Origin: Liolophura sinensis
Lineage: Eukaryota > Mollusca > Polyplacophora > Chitonida > Chitonidae
DNA: 64,000 nucleotides
Direction of reading: 5' to 3'
Assembly (NCBI RefSeq): GCF_032854445.1
Contig: NC_088295.1
Location: 82,876,644 to 82,940,643 of the forward strand
How positions within the stretch are numbered: position 1 is the stretch's first letter; every line of letters starts with the position of its first letter. The position numbers were made by a program, and so were the translations under genes. Positions 1-13,025 of this stretch are shown here, one piece after another. The notes under the pieces are model-generated. The model had not been told where the DNA came from. It made no database searches and saw nothing but the letters and a program-made list of their open reading frames with translations.

Positions 1-850
1 CAAAGCTTTGCTCAGATCGATACTTTCTTATTTTAGTTAGATCCATAATGGATTGTAAATTGAATATGTGATCAGTAATTGTACATTCCTTCCTAAATCC
101 AGCCCATGTATTCTGATAATAACATGTTTTCATTAAGATAACCTTGGGTTCAAAAAGGGAAAATAAATTTCCCAAACAGCTTAGGAGGGTAGTTGGTCTA
201 TAGTTCGATGGATCTTCTGTGCTTTGTTCCTAAAATTTAGCGCTATGATGCCATTTAGCCATGGTTGTGGTATACACCCAGAATCAAGTATTAAATTGAA
301 AAAAAATGTATATGTATATCAACAAGTATATCAGTTGTGGAAGTGATATACTCATTCACTATATTGTCAATACCGGCGGCTTTTTTACGCTTAAGTTGTC
401 TGACTGCAGTACGTGTTCCCTCTGAACTGATTGGTCTATTCAAATTATCACTATTAGTCACACTGTGTTCTCTAATAGTCGTTGAGGCAAATCCGTTGAC
501 TTGTTTGAAGTGTTCAAACGCCTCATTTATATGTACTTTTCAGTCACTAATGTGTGTTAAATCTATTAATATATTTCCAATATTCCATTGGATTGCCCTT
601 CCTTATGTTTTGAATCTCTTCTGTGGAATTGGATCGGCATTGAATATTTCTATAATCTCTTCTTCCCTAGTGTTTTAGTGTTACGATGTTCGTGATTTTG
701 CCTTGTGGTGTAGTTTTCGTTGTTTGTAGCAGTCTTTACTGGACCACGGACGTTTGATGGTGTCACTTCCCACATCGCTTGCTTGTAATACCAGGAATCC
801 GCCGCTTTTGGAGGGGTTACAAGTAAGAGGACGTTGAAAAAACACATCGC
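1..850 (-). pseudogene. Decayed LINE (non-LTR retrotransposon) reverse transcriptase, runs off the window edge
   Basis: Read on the minus strand, this stretch gives broken fragments of a non-LTR reverse transcriptase. In order they are: a segment ending in the RLKRKKAAGIDNIVNEYI-like motif, typical of the start of LINE RT domains (about 410-360); an LDSGCIPQPWLNGIIAL-like segment (about 295-240); an NYRPTTLLSCLGKLF-like segment (about 215-170); and an AGFRK..TTDHI-like segment (about 115-70). Stops and frame changes separate them, so it is an old inactive copy. The RT would continue to the left of base 1. The 113-codon plus-strand frame over the same bases is an antisense shadow. The order of motifs suggests a Jockey/CR1-like clade, but this was not tested. 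Confidence 0.75.
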
Positions 851-3800
851 TGCCCATGTTCCAGATATAGTAACTAGATGCTTATTGTTTTATGCAACCT
901 CTTTATATCTCATACACGGGATAAAGGCCTATCGGCCACATGATGTCGGTAATGGTAAATAATTCACTTTTAAACTTAACTGCCTGACCTATGTAAATTC
1001 ATTTTGCCTTTGTCCTCGGAAAATGTGAGCTGTCAAATTTTGAAGAAAACAGACGTTCAGACAGCACAACCCAGCTCCCCTATTTTATGAGCAAAATGGA
1101 ACCGTCCCAGCGTCCATGATATGGATGGCAACTGTGTACAGATTGTCAATTTGAGCACGCTTCGCTCACCATTGCTTTTAGTGTTAAAGTTTTTGGGCGT
1201 GAGTTAGAATGGCTGGTTACATATTGAAAGGAAACGTGCTCGACTAGTCTTCTGGGCTGAAGTGTTCTGAAGTACATGCAACATACATGATAATATTTGT
1301 TATGAATTGTACACAAATTACCAAGATCACTTAGGATTACCAAAGGGATAACCAGTCATCAGATTACTAATGATTACTTCTTGTAGACCTTACTGCATAT
1401 CCTCCGTAAAATGGATTGACTTCTGGATGGGCCTTTATGACTTTCCCGTTGTTGGCTAAAATGGTTCAGCTTGCCAGTGAATACTTTAATTCAGTTGTTC
1501 CTCGCAAAGCCCTATTGCCACATGTCAGCCTTCAGCCTGACATGCGTAATGGAATGTTTTCTAAAGTTGACGTACATGTATACTACAGGGACGGTCTTTA
1601 GCCACGCTAAACACCTACGTACTGCATTTGAGTTGGGCCCGGTGGCGCTACCAGGATATGAAGTCTTCCGTTATCTGAAACTGTACTTTGAATGGATTCC
1701 TTTCATTGAGCATCGCTATCAACTGATACCTTTATAAAATGCACTTTTATCCTTAACCTATACATTTTCAAAGTGGTTTAGGAAACATTATTCCGGCGAA
1801 AACGATTTTTCCCTCAAGATGGCGGTGAGTCATCTATCTAGTACACCGGAAGTAAACGTCTAGTACTTCAAACCTAGTTAACATCTATACATCTATAATT
1901 AGAAATGATATACTGTAAGAATTTATTTGTTTATTTGATTAGTGTTTTACGCCGTACTCAAGTATATTTCACTCATACGACGGCATTATGGGAAACACAC
2001 AACCATCTGCGCATTTATGCTGTAAGAATGAACACGTCAAATTGTAGCCAGTCGAGTGTATGTGACAAAACGCTAATAGCAACCTTTACAGTAATTTTAA
2101 CCACTCAGAATTTGTTTTTTTGTAATTCTGCATATCTAAGCACAATAACAGACAATTAGGTCTGTATACAGAGAAAAACAGGCCTTCAGGAGGTACGTTC
2201 AAATTGCCTTACCCACTGTTTCATGGCTCTAATATACTTATGTACAACTTGACGAAACATTGCCAATACGCCATTAAGTCCGTGGGCAATATTACATGCC
2301 TTAAAACAGTAACTGTATAATATCTGAGTCGACCCTACGTATAATATCCTAAATTAAACACATTTGTTGAATTATTGACCCATGCATTCTAGTCGTCCAT
2401 GTAGCAGGAACTGATACCCTATAAATGTCGCCTTTTCGTTGTTCTCTCCCTAGAAATGGTACCGGAAGAAATCGTTATTGGCTCTTTTTTTATCCACCCT
2501 AATGAGCTGTCCACCAGTTCATATCTCGGCGGCTTTCCCTTCGTCTGGAACTGCTGATCATATACAACCAGTTTCTCCAGGCTAATGGCACTCTGCCAGC
2601 GAATTACGATCCGTTGCCGCTCCATGTATGTTGGGTCTCACCTCAGACAAGCTATGCTGGGGTCATTTGTTAGCTTTTCACAATCTCCGATCGATTTTTA
2701 TTTAACTCTCACCTTTGAGGCTCACATTACTGGCCGACATTTCGGGGTTTGGCAAATCAAGCGGTCGAACTATATCCCCTGGATCGCTCTTCGTAACTAA
2801 TCTGCAAATGCGTTACTGTCAAGTCGGATCGAAATAAGCAGCGCAATGAAAACAAAAGATATGTCAAATTAGAATCACAAAACAAAGTATGTCATACTAT
2901 TGAAATTCTGGCATATTCTAAGCTAGACTCTTATACCGGATGTATCAAGTATGGCATCGTCGCCTACAGTTTGCTGACCAGTGAACTTGAAATACCATAA
3001 TTGTTTTGCAACCAAATAAATTTGTGTGGTAAGCCTATAGGTGCTGTGGGCGCTTTACAGTAAGATGTGTTGTTCGGACTGAAAGGTAAGACAGTAGCTA
3101 ACTGATGTAATCCGGTGATACTGTCTAGTTTGTGATTCATACTACTGGCCTTTTGTGTAACATCTATTATTTTCAGTGAAAAGGTGTACAGTGTCAACTG
3201 GCTTGGTGTCATGTTCGGTATCTGAGACATGGTGTATTTCAGTGAGTAAATACTAGTATATAAATATATAACAGTAGGTGTGACAATAGTAAGTCTGTCT
3301 TGCGGCCAGAAATGGATGCAATATTTTTTGTGTGTTTGTTATAACAGAGTTTAATGTCGCATTGTTGCTTCCATCAAACACAAAGATTTTTATAAGACTT
3401 CATCTATCAAGGATTTATATCGAGTAACTATACATGTGCAATTCGTTCTATATTTAACTTCGCACATACGGATACTGCTGGCGATGAATTGGTTCAAATG
3501 AGACTTTTGTGGGCGATTTCGCGTTGACTGATAATTTCAAAATAAGGCAAGAACACACCCTGGTTTTTAATTCATTTCTGAAAGGAAAGAACGAACATGA
3601 TGACCTGCCAGAAACTTTCAAGGACAATGGCAAACATATTCAAGGTCAAACGTACCGCGTTTGCAATTCTCTCCTTTTTCAACAATCATCACGTTTTCTC
3701 CTGATTCCTATGTCTCATCCATGCATCTATGTATTTTACTTCTGTTATCGTTATTGGATGTTTAAAATACAAGTATAAAAACTATAGAAACCAGATTTTC

Positions 3801-5186
3801 TCAACCTATAGAATTAAAAAAAGGCGTTTATACCTTATGCTGAAGCGTGTGCTCCCCACTGGTATAGTGAGACCATGGGTTCTGTCACCAGTGACAGTAT
3901 ACAGATAGTGCATGCATGCTCGAGAGAAGTGATATTCAATGAGGGCGAAGCCCGGGTTGAATATAACTTGTTGAGAGATGACAATTCCTGATGTCAAGTC
4001 CCACAGCATGCACCATATGTTTTATTATACCGAAAAAACTGTAGCTTTTCGAGTTGTCCTTTAAATCATCGAATTTGGACAACCGAAAAAGCTTGAGAGC
4101 AGCACAACTCATTATCTCTAGAAAATCTTGTTGTAGAAAAATATTGTGTTATTGTATTGAAATGACTTATTACCCAAGCACTTCATGATCATATGTTTTT
4201 CTGGATCCACATTTGATAATGCATGTAAAACAGAGAAATTTGAATTTATTTTTTTATTGATGCTTCGCCCACGGAGGCCCCACGAAATGAGATTGACAAG
4301 TCATAAATTGGTATTTGGTCGCGAATAAGTGCTGTGTTAGAGAATGGTGGCATATGGCAATACTAACGTGCCTATAATCACCCGGCAAACCAATTCCCCG
4401 GTGTGTCTGACGGAAAGATGTGAAAGTATTTGCCAGCTGGTCGTCCGCCCTGCCTTCATCGCGAGGTGGCTTACTGGGCATGAGGATAAATACATGTACA
4501 TCTGATGCGATGTTACCTTTAAACGATATAGACATAAAACCAATTTATACTATTTGACGTCCAAATTTAATAGATATGCTAACATTTTACAGAGCGGTAA
4601 AATGGGATCTGAATAGATCTCGTTCTCTATTTTAGACACGCTTCAAAAGTCAAACAAGTTACAACTGTGTTTTACTGTTACCTGAAACAATTCAGAACGT
4701 TGCATAATTTTTTACCGATTAATATCGTTAAGTGTCAATGAAACCAATAAGGCAGTACCTTATCTATCGAAACTTTCAATGGTGATCGCAACTACCACTG
4801 GACAGTTGATGTAAAATACAGCTCTAGGATGTTTACAAACTTTAAAATTTATATTCTTAATACGGTGAGTGACAAAAATAATGAGATACGTTGAATTAAC
4901 AACCATACATGTGTACATCATACACATTTGCAGAACATTATCGTAGAGCCCGTGACATTTAGCCATGTGTTATGGAACGGTCTGGGTCACAAATGTCATG
5001 CTGCATAGACCAGATACTAATCGACAATGGAAGAAACCTAATTTATAAGCTGATAATTGATATGCAGTCCCTGGGCGGCTGCAACACAGTGTTAGCCACA
5101 CTTTGGCGATGTTACAAGAGAGATGTTCAACAAAATAAAGAGCGGAAGTTTCATAACCCTTTGAGACTTTGGATTATTATACAAAC
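851..5186. other. Gene-free stretch
   Basis: Only short open frames without recognisable domains or convincing splice context are present. One truncated SINE lies at 1921-2016. Nothing else could be assigned; it reads as AT-rich intergenic DNA. Confidence 0.5.
1921..2016 (-). repeat. Truncated SINE, 3' module
   Basis: It carries the reverse complement of the AAAT-type tail followed by 'gtgttttacgccgtactca', the conserved 3' module shared with the full copies at 16796 and 31608. The tRNA-like head is missing and the middle is shortened. Confidence 0.75.
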
Positions 5187-5400
5187 TACAGCATAGATAG
5201 TAAAACGGATGAGGAGAGTATGACAGTTTCTAAATGGTCACACGCATGACCGGTGCAATCTGGCCTCGTTTCAATTTACCTCAGCCAGAGTTTCATTTTG
5301 ACTGTTCATGTATAGGCTTCTGGTACATGCTTAAAAAGTAGCAACGTAGACACTAATTAACACCATGGCTCATATAGCACTTTTAGAGTCGTAAATGAGC
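5187..5400. repeat. Dispersed repeat shared with 12595-12800
   Basis: It contains 'cagcatagatagtaaaac', then 'aaatggtcac', 'accggt', 'caatttacctcagccag', and a run ending in 'aacaccatgg'. The same ordered motifs recur at about 12595-12800, and the first part again at about 12953-13025. The copies differ by many substitutions and small indels. One copy lies upstream of the first channel gene and another just before the tandem array. Confidence 0.6.
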
Positions 5401-6326
5401 ACTCCGAAACGATAATCTCAAGATTTACTTCCAAAATAACATAGACACCAATTCCCGAAAGAATATCTGAGAAATAATACATAAACAGTAAGCAAAGCTG
5501 GCCATAAGTATGAGGGAAATGATCAGTTTTCGGCGATGCAGGAAAGACAGTCTAGACATGTATTCAACGCATAACATCCTCATTCAAATTCCACATCCAT
5601 ACTCTGTGAATTATTTCCAGATGGAGTACGAATAGCGCTTTTATCGCAGTATGCCATGCTGATATAACAAGTATGAAGGCTTATACATCCCTAGCGTATT
5701 ACAAATGCTACGTTCAAGTAAATCTTGTCTTCCATAAAGCACTGGTTCATGTGAAGAAGTGTAATCGTTTCCGATCATTTATGTGCATATAAAGAGAAAT
5801 AAATTAGTTGCCAATGTCTCAACAGACATATGCATAAATTCTTTTCTGAACATCTTCTCTTACACATTGGATAACGTTCACTAAAGCTTGAATCCCTGAA
5901 GCTGCAGTAGAGCGAGATCCATACTGAACGCGACCTGTGTGAGCATCCACCGAAGCTAACCAAGCCAGAGGAGCCGCGCAGTGTAGTCGAGGCAACGACT
6001 CGTGCAGTGTGGGGTGAAGATACGTGTCCAGAAGGCAATGGTGTCCAGAAGGAATGAATCATTATCGCCGAACTCAGCGATTTAGTAGGTCCTTCTCAGC
6101 TAATTCCCTGCTAATGTACGGACAATTCGGTAGAGGCTGCAACTGGGCACTTAACGTTTTGTTCAATAAACAAAACCATTCAGGCCTGCGGCAGCTTGGG
6201 CGCGACAATGAGAGCTATGGCGGCAAGGTACAATCCGGTTTCCCTCTAGTTTCCGTGTAGCCTACCTGCTTTGGCTGCGTCCGTCTTAGCGTCAGAGGAA
6301 AGAAGCATCTCGGAAAGTCTACAAGC
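5401..6326 (+). promoter_or_regulatory. Probable 5' flank / leader of the first K+ channel gene
   Basis: This interval precedes the channel start codon. From about 5880 it becomes richer in G+C than the surrounding AT-rich DNA, as expected for a promoter or leader. No TATA box, transcription start or upstream exon can be fixed from sequence. A pyrimidine-containing stretch ending in AG near 6260 could be an acceptor for an untranslated first exon. The assignment rests on position and composition only. Confidence 0.3.
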
Positions 6327-9300
6327 ATGGACACAGTCATAATTAATGTCAACGGGCGGAAATTCGAATTGTCCACGGACTCATTTGAAAAGTTTCCGGA
6401 AACATTCGCTAGCCGGCTTGCTGGGATGGAATGCGGCTACAAAGGGAATAAACGACTCTATTTCATTGAACGACACTCGGAGATATTTCAGTATGTCTTG
6501 TTCTATTATCAGTTCGGTGAGCTACATATGCCACGATCCGTGTGTCCTACCTTGTTCAAGAAAGAGCTGGATTTCTGGGGAGTAGACGTGTCGTCCTTGG
6601 AAAATTGCTGCCTGGATGTGTACGGCATGGCTTACGAGAACTTGCGACGTCTCGACGACTTTGAGAAAGACTATGAGGTTAAGGCGGACGAGCAAAGATT
6701 GCAAAGGTTTCCCTCAAAGTGGAGTCGCTTCCAGAAGACAATGTGGCAGATTTTAGATAATCCATTTGCCTCCAAATGGTCAGAGGTATGTACTAGTAAA
6801 CCATTTTTTTTTTTGCTGTCATATGTCATATGGGTATCAACTTTTTAAAATTGTAAGTAAATTAATTCATTGAAAATAGTTCATATGCAAAAGCTTTAAG
6901 GACGCTGACCAAGAATTTATTACCCTAGCACGGCCGGGTTGTCTTTGTGTGATTATTGTCTTGGTACGACCGGATTGTCTTTGTGTGATTATTGCTTTCA
7001 CACCACCGCATTGTCTTTGTGTGATTATTGTCTTGGCTCTACGGGATTTTCTTTGTGTGATTACTGACTTGGCAACACTGGATTGTCTTTATGTGATTAT
7101 TGTCTTGGCACTACCGGATTGTCTGTGTGATTGTTGTCTTGGCACCACCGATTGTCTTTGTGTGGTTGTTGTCTTGACACTGCCGGATTTTCATTGTGTG
7201 ACTATTGTCTTAATACGGCCGGATTGTCTTTGTGTGACTATTGTCTTGAAACTGCCGGATCGCCTTTGTGTGATTATCGCCTTAGCATGGCCGAATTTGC
7301 ATTATTTGATAATATCTGTCTTCATATTTCCATCATGATCCCAGATACCTTTCGACTGTTTTAGAAACAGGGCACGTCAGTATTAATAAGGTCACCACAT
7401 TCTTCCCACTGAACTGTTGGACTAATACGTCAGGATTTAGGTACAGATCACACTAATGTGTGCCTCCGTGGGGTTGCCTCCCCTCGAGGGGCTATTTGCT
7501 GCAGACTAGCAAGTCTTAGTTGACAAACCCACGGTAAACTTAAAATCCCCGTCTCTTAATCATTACATGCATGGTCACACGCCAAAGGCCTTGCAATCAT
7601 TCTGAACTCTGAAACTCAATTTTTTTGTTAAAAAATATTTTGGACTGTTGCATCGGACGTTATTTTAAATGGCATAGAACATGTAAAAGTGTTGGTTCCG
7701 GCTTCTCAAACTGATAAATTCACACGATGCCTATTTTGATCTCGGTCTGCCAACAAGCTGCTGATAGTCATTGGTTTCCCCCGGGCTCTGCTTGTTTTCC
7801 ACTCACCATAAAATTTGTTACCATCGTATAAGAGAAATATTCTTGAGTACGACGTAAAACACCAATTAAATAAATAAATAAATATTTTAATCCACCCTAC
7901 CATGTTTAATCCAACACCATGGTTCTTACGTCATTTTTGCACCGGACGATATGAAGTTTTGCTTGCACGATGCCCACAATGAGACAAAGAAAGTCATGAG
8001 TGTTTCGATCACTAAAGGTCTCCATCCGAGGCGGTTTTCATACGCCACAAATCGTAGTGTCCCATCTGTCATTTCGACTTTTCTGTTGCCTAGAGTCAAG
8101 GGATCCTTAAATACCGTGAAGCAGATTTAAGGGTACCACTGTCGGAGAGTAAAGATGAGAAACAACTGGTTTGTTTAGCTTTCAGATCAGCGATAAGCCT
8201 TACACAAGACCAAACAAAGAAACACGAAGACTCTTGAATAAGTTTAATATATAGATTTGTACAAAATATTTGATTGGTGTTTTACGCCGTACTCAAGAAT
8301 ATTTCCCTTATACGACGGCGGCCAGCCATTATGGTGGGAAGAAACCGGGCACAGGCCGGGGAAACCCATGACCACCTGCATGTTTAATCGACTAATAATA
8401 CAACTGACAATAATACACAAACAACTAATATAGTTTCTTACTGACGAAAGCGTCCAAATCTGAATGGAATATTCCGGCTTCCAAAGGCGAGTCAGTCTAC
8501 GTAAATATAAAATCCACAGTTAAGATGAATTCCTCTATCTATGGATGACCGTCCGATAAGTGGTTTATTCCCTAACTGCTTATGAATGTGTGACTTTTCA
8601 GGGTGGACGGGTTGACAGTAGATCCCGTGAGCAGGGGCTGTCATTCCTCGGAAATATACTTAAATATACGTAATCGTACAAATAGATAATGAGCGATACA
8701 AGCTCCAAAATAACCTCTCAAAAAATAACAAGTGGTGAAGCACAAGCTCACAAAGTGCTACGTACAGAAAATGGAACGTTTTACAGTTGTTTCAGTAACA
8801 AAGGATTTGGCTTTAAACGCAAACAATCTCATCTGTTACAGTTTTGTTTGCCATTCTGTTTAATTACTTTTTGTCCGCAGTTAATCTGCAGTCGTGATGG
8901 AAAGTAATCAGAAAACCATCACACAAATTCCTTTGAGGATGTGCATGGAAAAGTACACTTTACATCATAGGAGGACACTGGAGACTAATCTATAACGCGA
9001 TTCGTGAAACTGTGAGAACTAGGCAACTGTGGACTAATTACACGTCCTTTTTCTCTGTAAACAGCCGGTTATAGTAGGCGGTTATATCTTGCATACCACT
9101 GCGCAACTCGTTGGTGTGATTCTCATTTTGAATAATAGAGCACGCTTTGTCTCATTTGCGACAAAAGCACGAGATATATACTGGGTATTTCACACGGTAA
9201 TTAATCTTACACACTGAATATAGATTGAGTTTTGTACAACGAATGGCGATTAGAGATATTCATGCATGCCTCTGCCGCCAGTGGAAACTGGTATATTTTT

Positions 9301-10909
9301 GTATATGTCTTAATTTACATATCGTACATATTTAAATATTTGCTTGTGGCTCTTGACTGCATATATTATTTTGTTGTGGTAAATGCTGTTGCACAAGTCA
9401 ATTCAAACAGAGGCTTAGATAATAATACCTTGCACAGTTGTGCGTAATAATCACTGTGATTTTCTTCTGATAGACAGTTTGATTAATGATTTCATAGAAT
9501 ACATGTAGAAAAGCAGCTGCGGCTAGGATTTTCCACGTATTGAGCGATGGAGCGCTCTGCGGCTAGGAATCAGCAACATTGTAACGAACAGCTTAACACA
9601 CGTTTCCAGCTGTGTCCGTCCGTCACATTTTTGTCACTTTGTATCTTGTGATAGAATATTCACCTGAATGTAAGACAACTTTCACTTTTGTGTGGGATGT
9701 CGGAGGTGTGGCGAATTTGTACTTGTTTCATTCAGGAAAACCAAAAGTATTGTATGAAATACCGTGCTGGTAACATTTCACACCTGACGATAGAAAGCAT
9801 TGTTTAAAAATGTTGTTCTGTTTCGAGGTTTCCTTTCTTTTTATTAAATGTTGTCTTTTTGGTAACCTTCAGTGTTCTCTTAACACCATCTCGGTACATT
9901 TATATGATTCATTGTGCACAGTCAAATTTAAAAAATAGTATTTGTTTCATTTTCACAGGTGTTTTACTGGTCCTCCATCATGTTTGTCTTCCTGTCAATA
10001 TTTGCTTTGACAGCTGCCACCCACCCGCTGTTTAAGGTGGAAGATAAGCTTGACAAGGAAGCCGTATTATCCGGTCACTTTGGGTGGACTATCAGCGAGG
10101 GCTCTATCCCAACCGACGATGACAAAGAGATCGTCGGATTTTTCTCACATACGGACGACTCAATAATGACCTTTAGCGGGTCAATAAACAACAGTTTAGG
10201 AAGCGGAAACGGTTCAGAGGACGTAACTACCTATTTTGGCTCCTCTGCCACCGTTCTGCGCAAAAAGGACGAAATTGCCCTTCTAGAATTCATATGTTTT
10301 ATATTTTTTACAGTTGAAGTTGTTGCCAAACTGTTGTTTTGCCCACGCTTCCGGGTCTTCTTCAGCTCTGTCTTGAACATCGTGGACCTGCTGGCCATAT
10401 TCCCGCGCTATATTCTACTCACCTTGGATTACTTCGTCGTGTCCAGGGATGTGGTCTGGAAAATGGAGGAGGTGTTTGAAGGTATCGCTGTGCTGAGGGT
10501 GTTCCGTTTATTACGATTAGCCAGAAGAGTTCGAGGTCTCCGTGTTCTAATCTACGCCATCAAAGCCGGACTGAAGGACGTTCTTCTTATGGGGCTTATG
10601 CTCTTCATGGCCACAATCATCTTCGCTTCTCTAATGTACTATGTGGATACACGCAAACAGTTCCCGAGTATTCCTCACGGTTTATGGTGGGCCATCGTCA
10701 CCTTAACTACCGTGGGGTACGGAGATATGGTGCCCCAAACAGCTCCAGGTAAACTTTTGGGAAGTTTTTGTGCCATAACGGGTCTCTTGATAGTGGCTAT
10801 CACGGTGCCAATCTTCGTTTCCAAATTTCTCTTATACTACAATCATGTGGCCAGAAAAAACCAAGTATCGGTAACCCGATGTAATAAACGGTATCCTGTG
10901 GGAATATAG
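6327..10909 (+). CDS. Shaw/Kv3-type voltage-gated potassium channel alpha subunit (paralogue 1)
   Basis: CDS is join(6327..6785, 9959..10909), 469 aa, phase-0 intron. Exon 1 encodes the cytoplasmic T1 tetramerisation domain (about residues 3-97). It has the zinc motif HX5CX20CC (H67, C73, C94, C95) and an FWGVD segment, both like Shaw/Kv3. Exon 2 encodes S1 (about 156-175), a long S1-S2 loop with sequons N230 and N237, S2 (259-279), S3 (290-311), S4 (325-345), S5 (358-382), pore and S6 (418-440). The filter TVGYG is at 404-408. S4 has R333, R336, R339, R342, R343 and R345, but the two outermost Shaker charge positions align with E327 and A330. The S6 PVP hinge reads TVP (435-437). Only about 29 residues follow S6, which is short for the family. 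The start was chosen because T1 begins at once, as in paralogue 2. Known family role: tetrameric plasma-membrane K+ channel that repolarises excitable cells. Class is confident; subfamily is inferred. Confidence 0.9.
6927..7300 (+). repeat. 36-bp minisatellite, about 10 diverged copies
   Basis: The unit contains 'ttgtctttgtgtgattattg' followed by 'tcttgg' and a variable CRCYACCGGA-like end. The first two unit starts, 6939 and 6975, are exactly 36 bp apart. Because 36 is a multiple of 3, the array yields a spurious open frame of repeated CLCVIIVLALPD-type peptides, which is not a gene. Confidence 0.85.
7742..7883 (+). repeat. 5'-truncated SINE
   Basis: It matches the 3' half of the SINE at 16796-17060: 'ggtctgcc', 'cccgggctctgc', 'ttcttgagtacg', 'gtaaaacaccaat', then a repeated AAAT tail. 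The tRNA-like head is absent. It lies in the channel intron in the sense direction. Confidence 0.85.
8265..8383 (-). repeat. 5'-truncated SINE, antisense
   Basis: The conserved module 'ggtgttttacgccgtactca' is followed by 'tacgacggcggccagc', 'attatggtggga' and 'ccggggaaacccatgacca'. It is in the opposite orientation to the copy at 7742 and in the same intron. Confidence 0.85.
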
Positions 10910-11780
10910 ACCATCTTTATGGTATCGTAGGCCACAGTTTGATACCAGTTATACATGGCGGGTGTGTTATAGGTCTGGTCTGATTGGGGACTCAAGGCGT
11001 TGTTCTCAAATGTGCACGCCTCTATTGACTTTTGTAAAGACACGGGCATCTTTTTCCGGAATATTTTTTTCTACTTGTCAAAAATGCTAAAACACACAGA
11101 TGACAGCAGCAGAAATAGAATTGAAGGCTGCATCTGTAGAGGAATGTCTGTTGTACATGTGTATGGAACATCAGTCAGCTAAAGCAATTTGCTCCAGGTC
11201 GGTTCAATGACCTGTTGCTATTATCAGATGTCTAACTCCTGTAACATCCTTTGTCGACACCCATCGTTTTCCATCTTTTCTCGTTTGTCATTCTGCGATA
11301 GGCTGACTTTTGTGGCTGCTTACAACAAAATCCCAGGTGGACATGTTTTGCGCTGACCTAATAATTTTGAGCTGCATGGGTGAGAATCGATTTGGAAGCC
11401 GGGTGACTCGAGGCGGCCTAAAAGATTTTCATGTTATGAAAAACTCCTGCATTGTCACATACATCTTCACGCTATGTAATTTCCGTTTAAATTCCCTTTC
11501 AGACAATTATAAGGTTTCCTGATTTTCACATTCGCTGATCCAGAATGTTGCATGGTCCGAGCCTGCTTGTGATTGAAGATACAAGAACTGAATTCAATAA
11601 CAATACATTTCCATCATATGCTTTCTTGACTTCCCTCCAACGTTTTTGTTGAAATATGGACGAGGCCTAATAATCCCATACATTCGAAAGAAATTATGAT
11701 TTTGCCACATATCCTAACCTTGTTAGAGCACCATGGTCTACATGCAACACATTCATTTATATCATATGTATCATCCAGAG
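10910..11780 (+). other. 3' flank of K+ channel paralogue 1
   Basis: No gene is seen. The part at about 10960-11560 probably includes the 3' UTR. It has a diverged second copy at about 23990-24960. No clear AATAAA lies shortly after the stop codon. Confidence 0.5.
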
Positions 11781-12135
11781 TTAGACCGGCCCCGGAAGAG
11801 CGTCCGCTTCGGGAGCGGTAGATCCAGGGTCAATACTGGGTCGAGTCACAACTAATACCTTAAAAGAGGAAGTCGTAACTTCCTCGCTTGGCGTTCAACA
11901 TGAAGGGGATGGGGCAACGACTGGTTGACCCGTACCGGTATAATGGCTCGGGCGAGGCGGCTTATTTGCCTTCGGTAAGGCGTCTCAGTGAAGCAGCACT
12001 AGATAAAAGAGCGGTGGAAATCCGTCATGCAACAAGCAGGCACATTACGTGTACTCTAAGGATTCCTTCGTTGTCATATGACTGAAAATTGTTAAGTACA
12101 AGGTTAAACCCCAAGCACTCACTCACTCACTCAAC
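11781..12135 (+). repeat. Near full-length tRNA-derived SINE with CACT tail
   Basis: The head is tRNA-like, with 'agagcgtccgcttcgggagc' near an A-box position and 'ggtcaatactgggtcgagtc' as a decayed B box. The body contains 'cttcctcgcttggcgttcaa', 'gcaacgactggttgacccg' and 'aagcaggcacattacgtgta'. The tail is 'actcactcactcactca'. I recognise this arrangement from mollusc genomes; the family name is not certain. The short open frame inside it is not a gene. Confidence 0.8.
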
Positions 12136-12594
12136 CAGATTTATATATTTAACCAATATGTTTCTGGTCCTATTGATGCCTGTGTTTGAGAAGTTTTCAT
12201 AATTAATGGTGCTTGTACAAGCTTGTGCTCAAATGCTCTGTTATTTAACTTAAATTTAATTTTTGGCTGGTCAGAATGCTACTGTTTGGACGAATACCAC
12301 ACGTTGTTACAAAATAATAGTATTTATTAATATAGATCACATTTAACTCCGATATTAAAGATAACAGTTGATATGTATACGTATTTGCACGAAGACCAGA
12401 GTGGCTAAACAAATGTTGAACCAAGGTGTTAGCACATTATAGACTCTGAGGCTTACAATCTTACTACATTTACTTCGCCAACAGCCATATAATCTCTCAT
12501 AAAACTGCAAGATTCACGTAACGAGAAATTTCATGTAATTGGAAAACAGCTCGGTTGGTTTCTGTCAAGGCTGAGTTCTAGGTTTGTAAATAAT

Positions 12595-13025
12595 TAAAGA
12601 CGTACAGCATAGAAAGTAAAACCAGAGCAGCGATGACAGTGTGATATCTGGCAAATGGTCACTTAACCGGTAACATACCGCCCCTCGTCAATTTACTTTA
12701 GTCAGGGTTTTATTCTAACATGTAAATGCTTAAATCATAGCACATTAAACACCCCTAACAACATGGTTTAAGCAGGATTAGTTTAAAAAATGCATTGATG
12801 GTAACTTCAATTTATTACACGTCACTGTTCTAGAAATACTCAAAATACTACAATGTCATCACATTTAACATGCAGTGACAATAAACCAATGCAAAGGGAC
12901 CAGGCGTCGGAGATTCTTTGTCCACCAGCAGAAGCCTATTACATACAATATAATTAAAGACGTACTGCATAGGGAGTAAAACCAGAGCAGTGACGACTGT
13001 GTGATATCTGACAATTGGACAATTG
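12595..13025. repeat. Dispersed repeat, two adjacent direct copies
   Basis: The segment 'aaagacgtacagcatagaaa' with 'gtaaaaccagagcag' occurs at about 12593 and again at 12955, followed each time by 'tgtgatatctg'. The first, longer copy matches 5187-5400. The pair sits at the left edge of the tandem array. Confidence 0.6.

Larger units (their letters stand above)
6786..9958 (+). other. Intron of K+ channel paralogue 1
   Basis: The donor is GAG|GTATGT at 6785/6786 and the acceptor is TTTTCACAG|GTG at 9958/9959. The intron is 3173 bp and interrupts the gene between T1 and S1. It holds a 36-bp minisatellite near its 5' end and two truncated SINEs in opposite orientations. If retained, translation would add about 20 residues and stop at 6846-6848, giving a T1-only protein. 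Confidence 0.85.

Noticed and set aside
337-678. 113-codon plus-strand open frame
   Set aside because: It is antisense to the LINE reverse-transcriptase remnant, which has recognisable motifs on the minus strand.
6949-7338. 129-codon frame rich in CLCVIIVLA-type repeats
   Set aside because: The 36-bp minisatellite keeps one frame open; it has no start or splice context.
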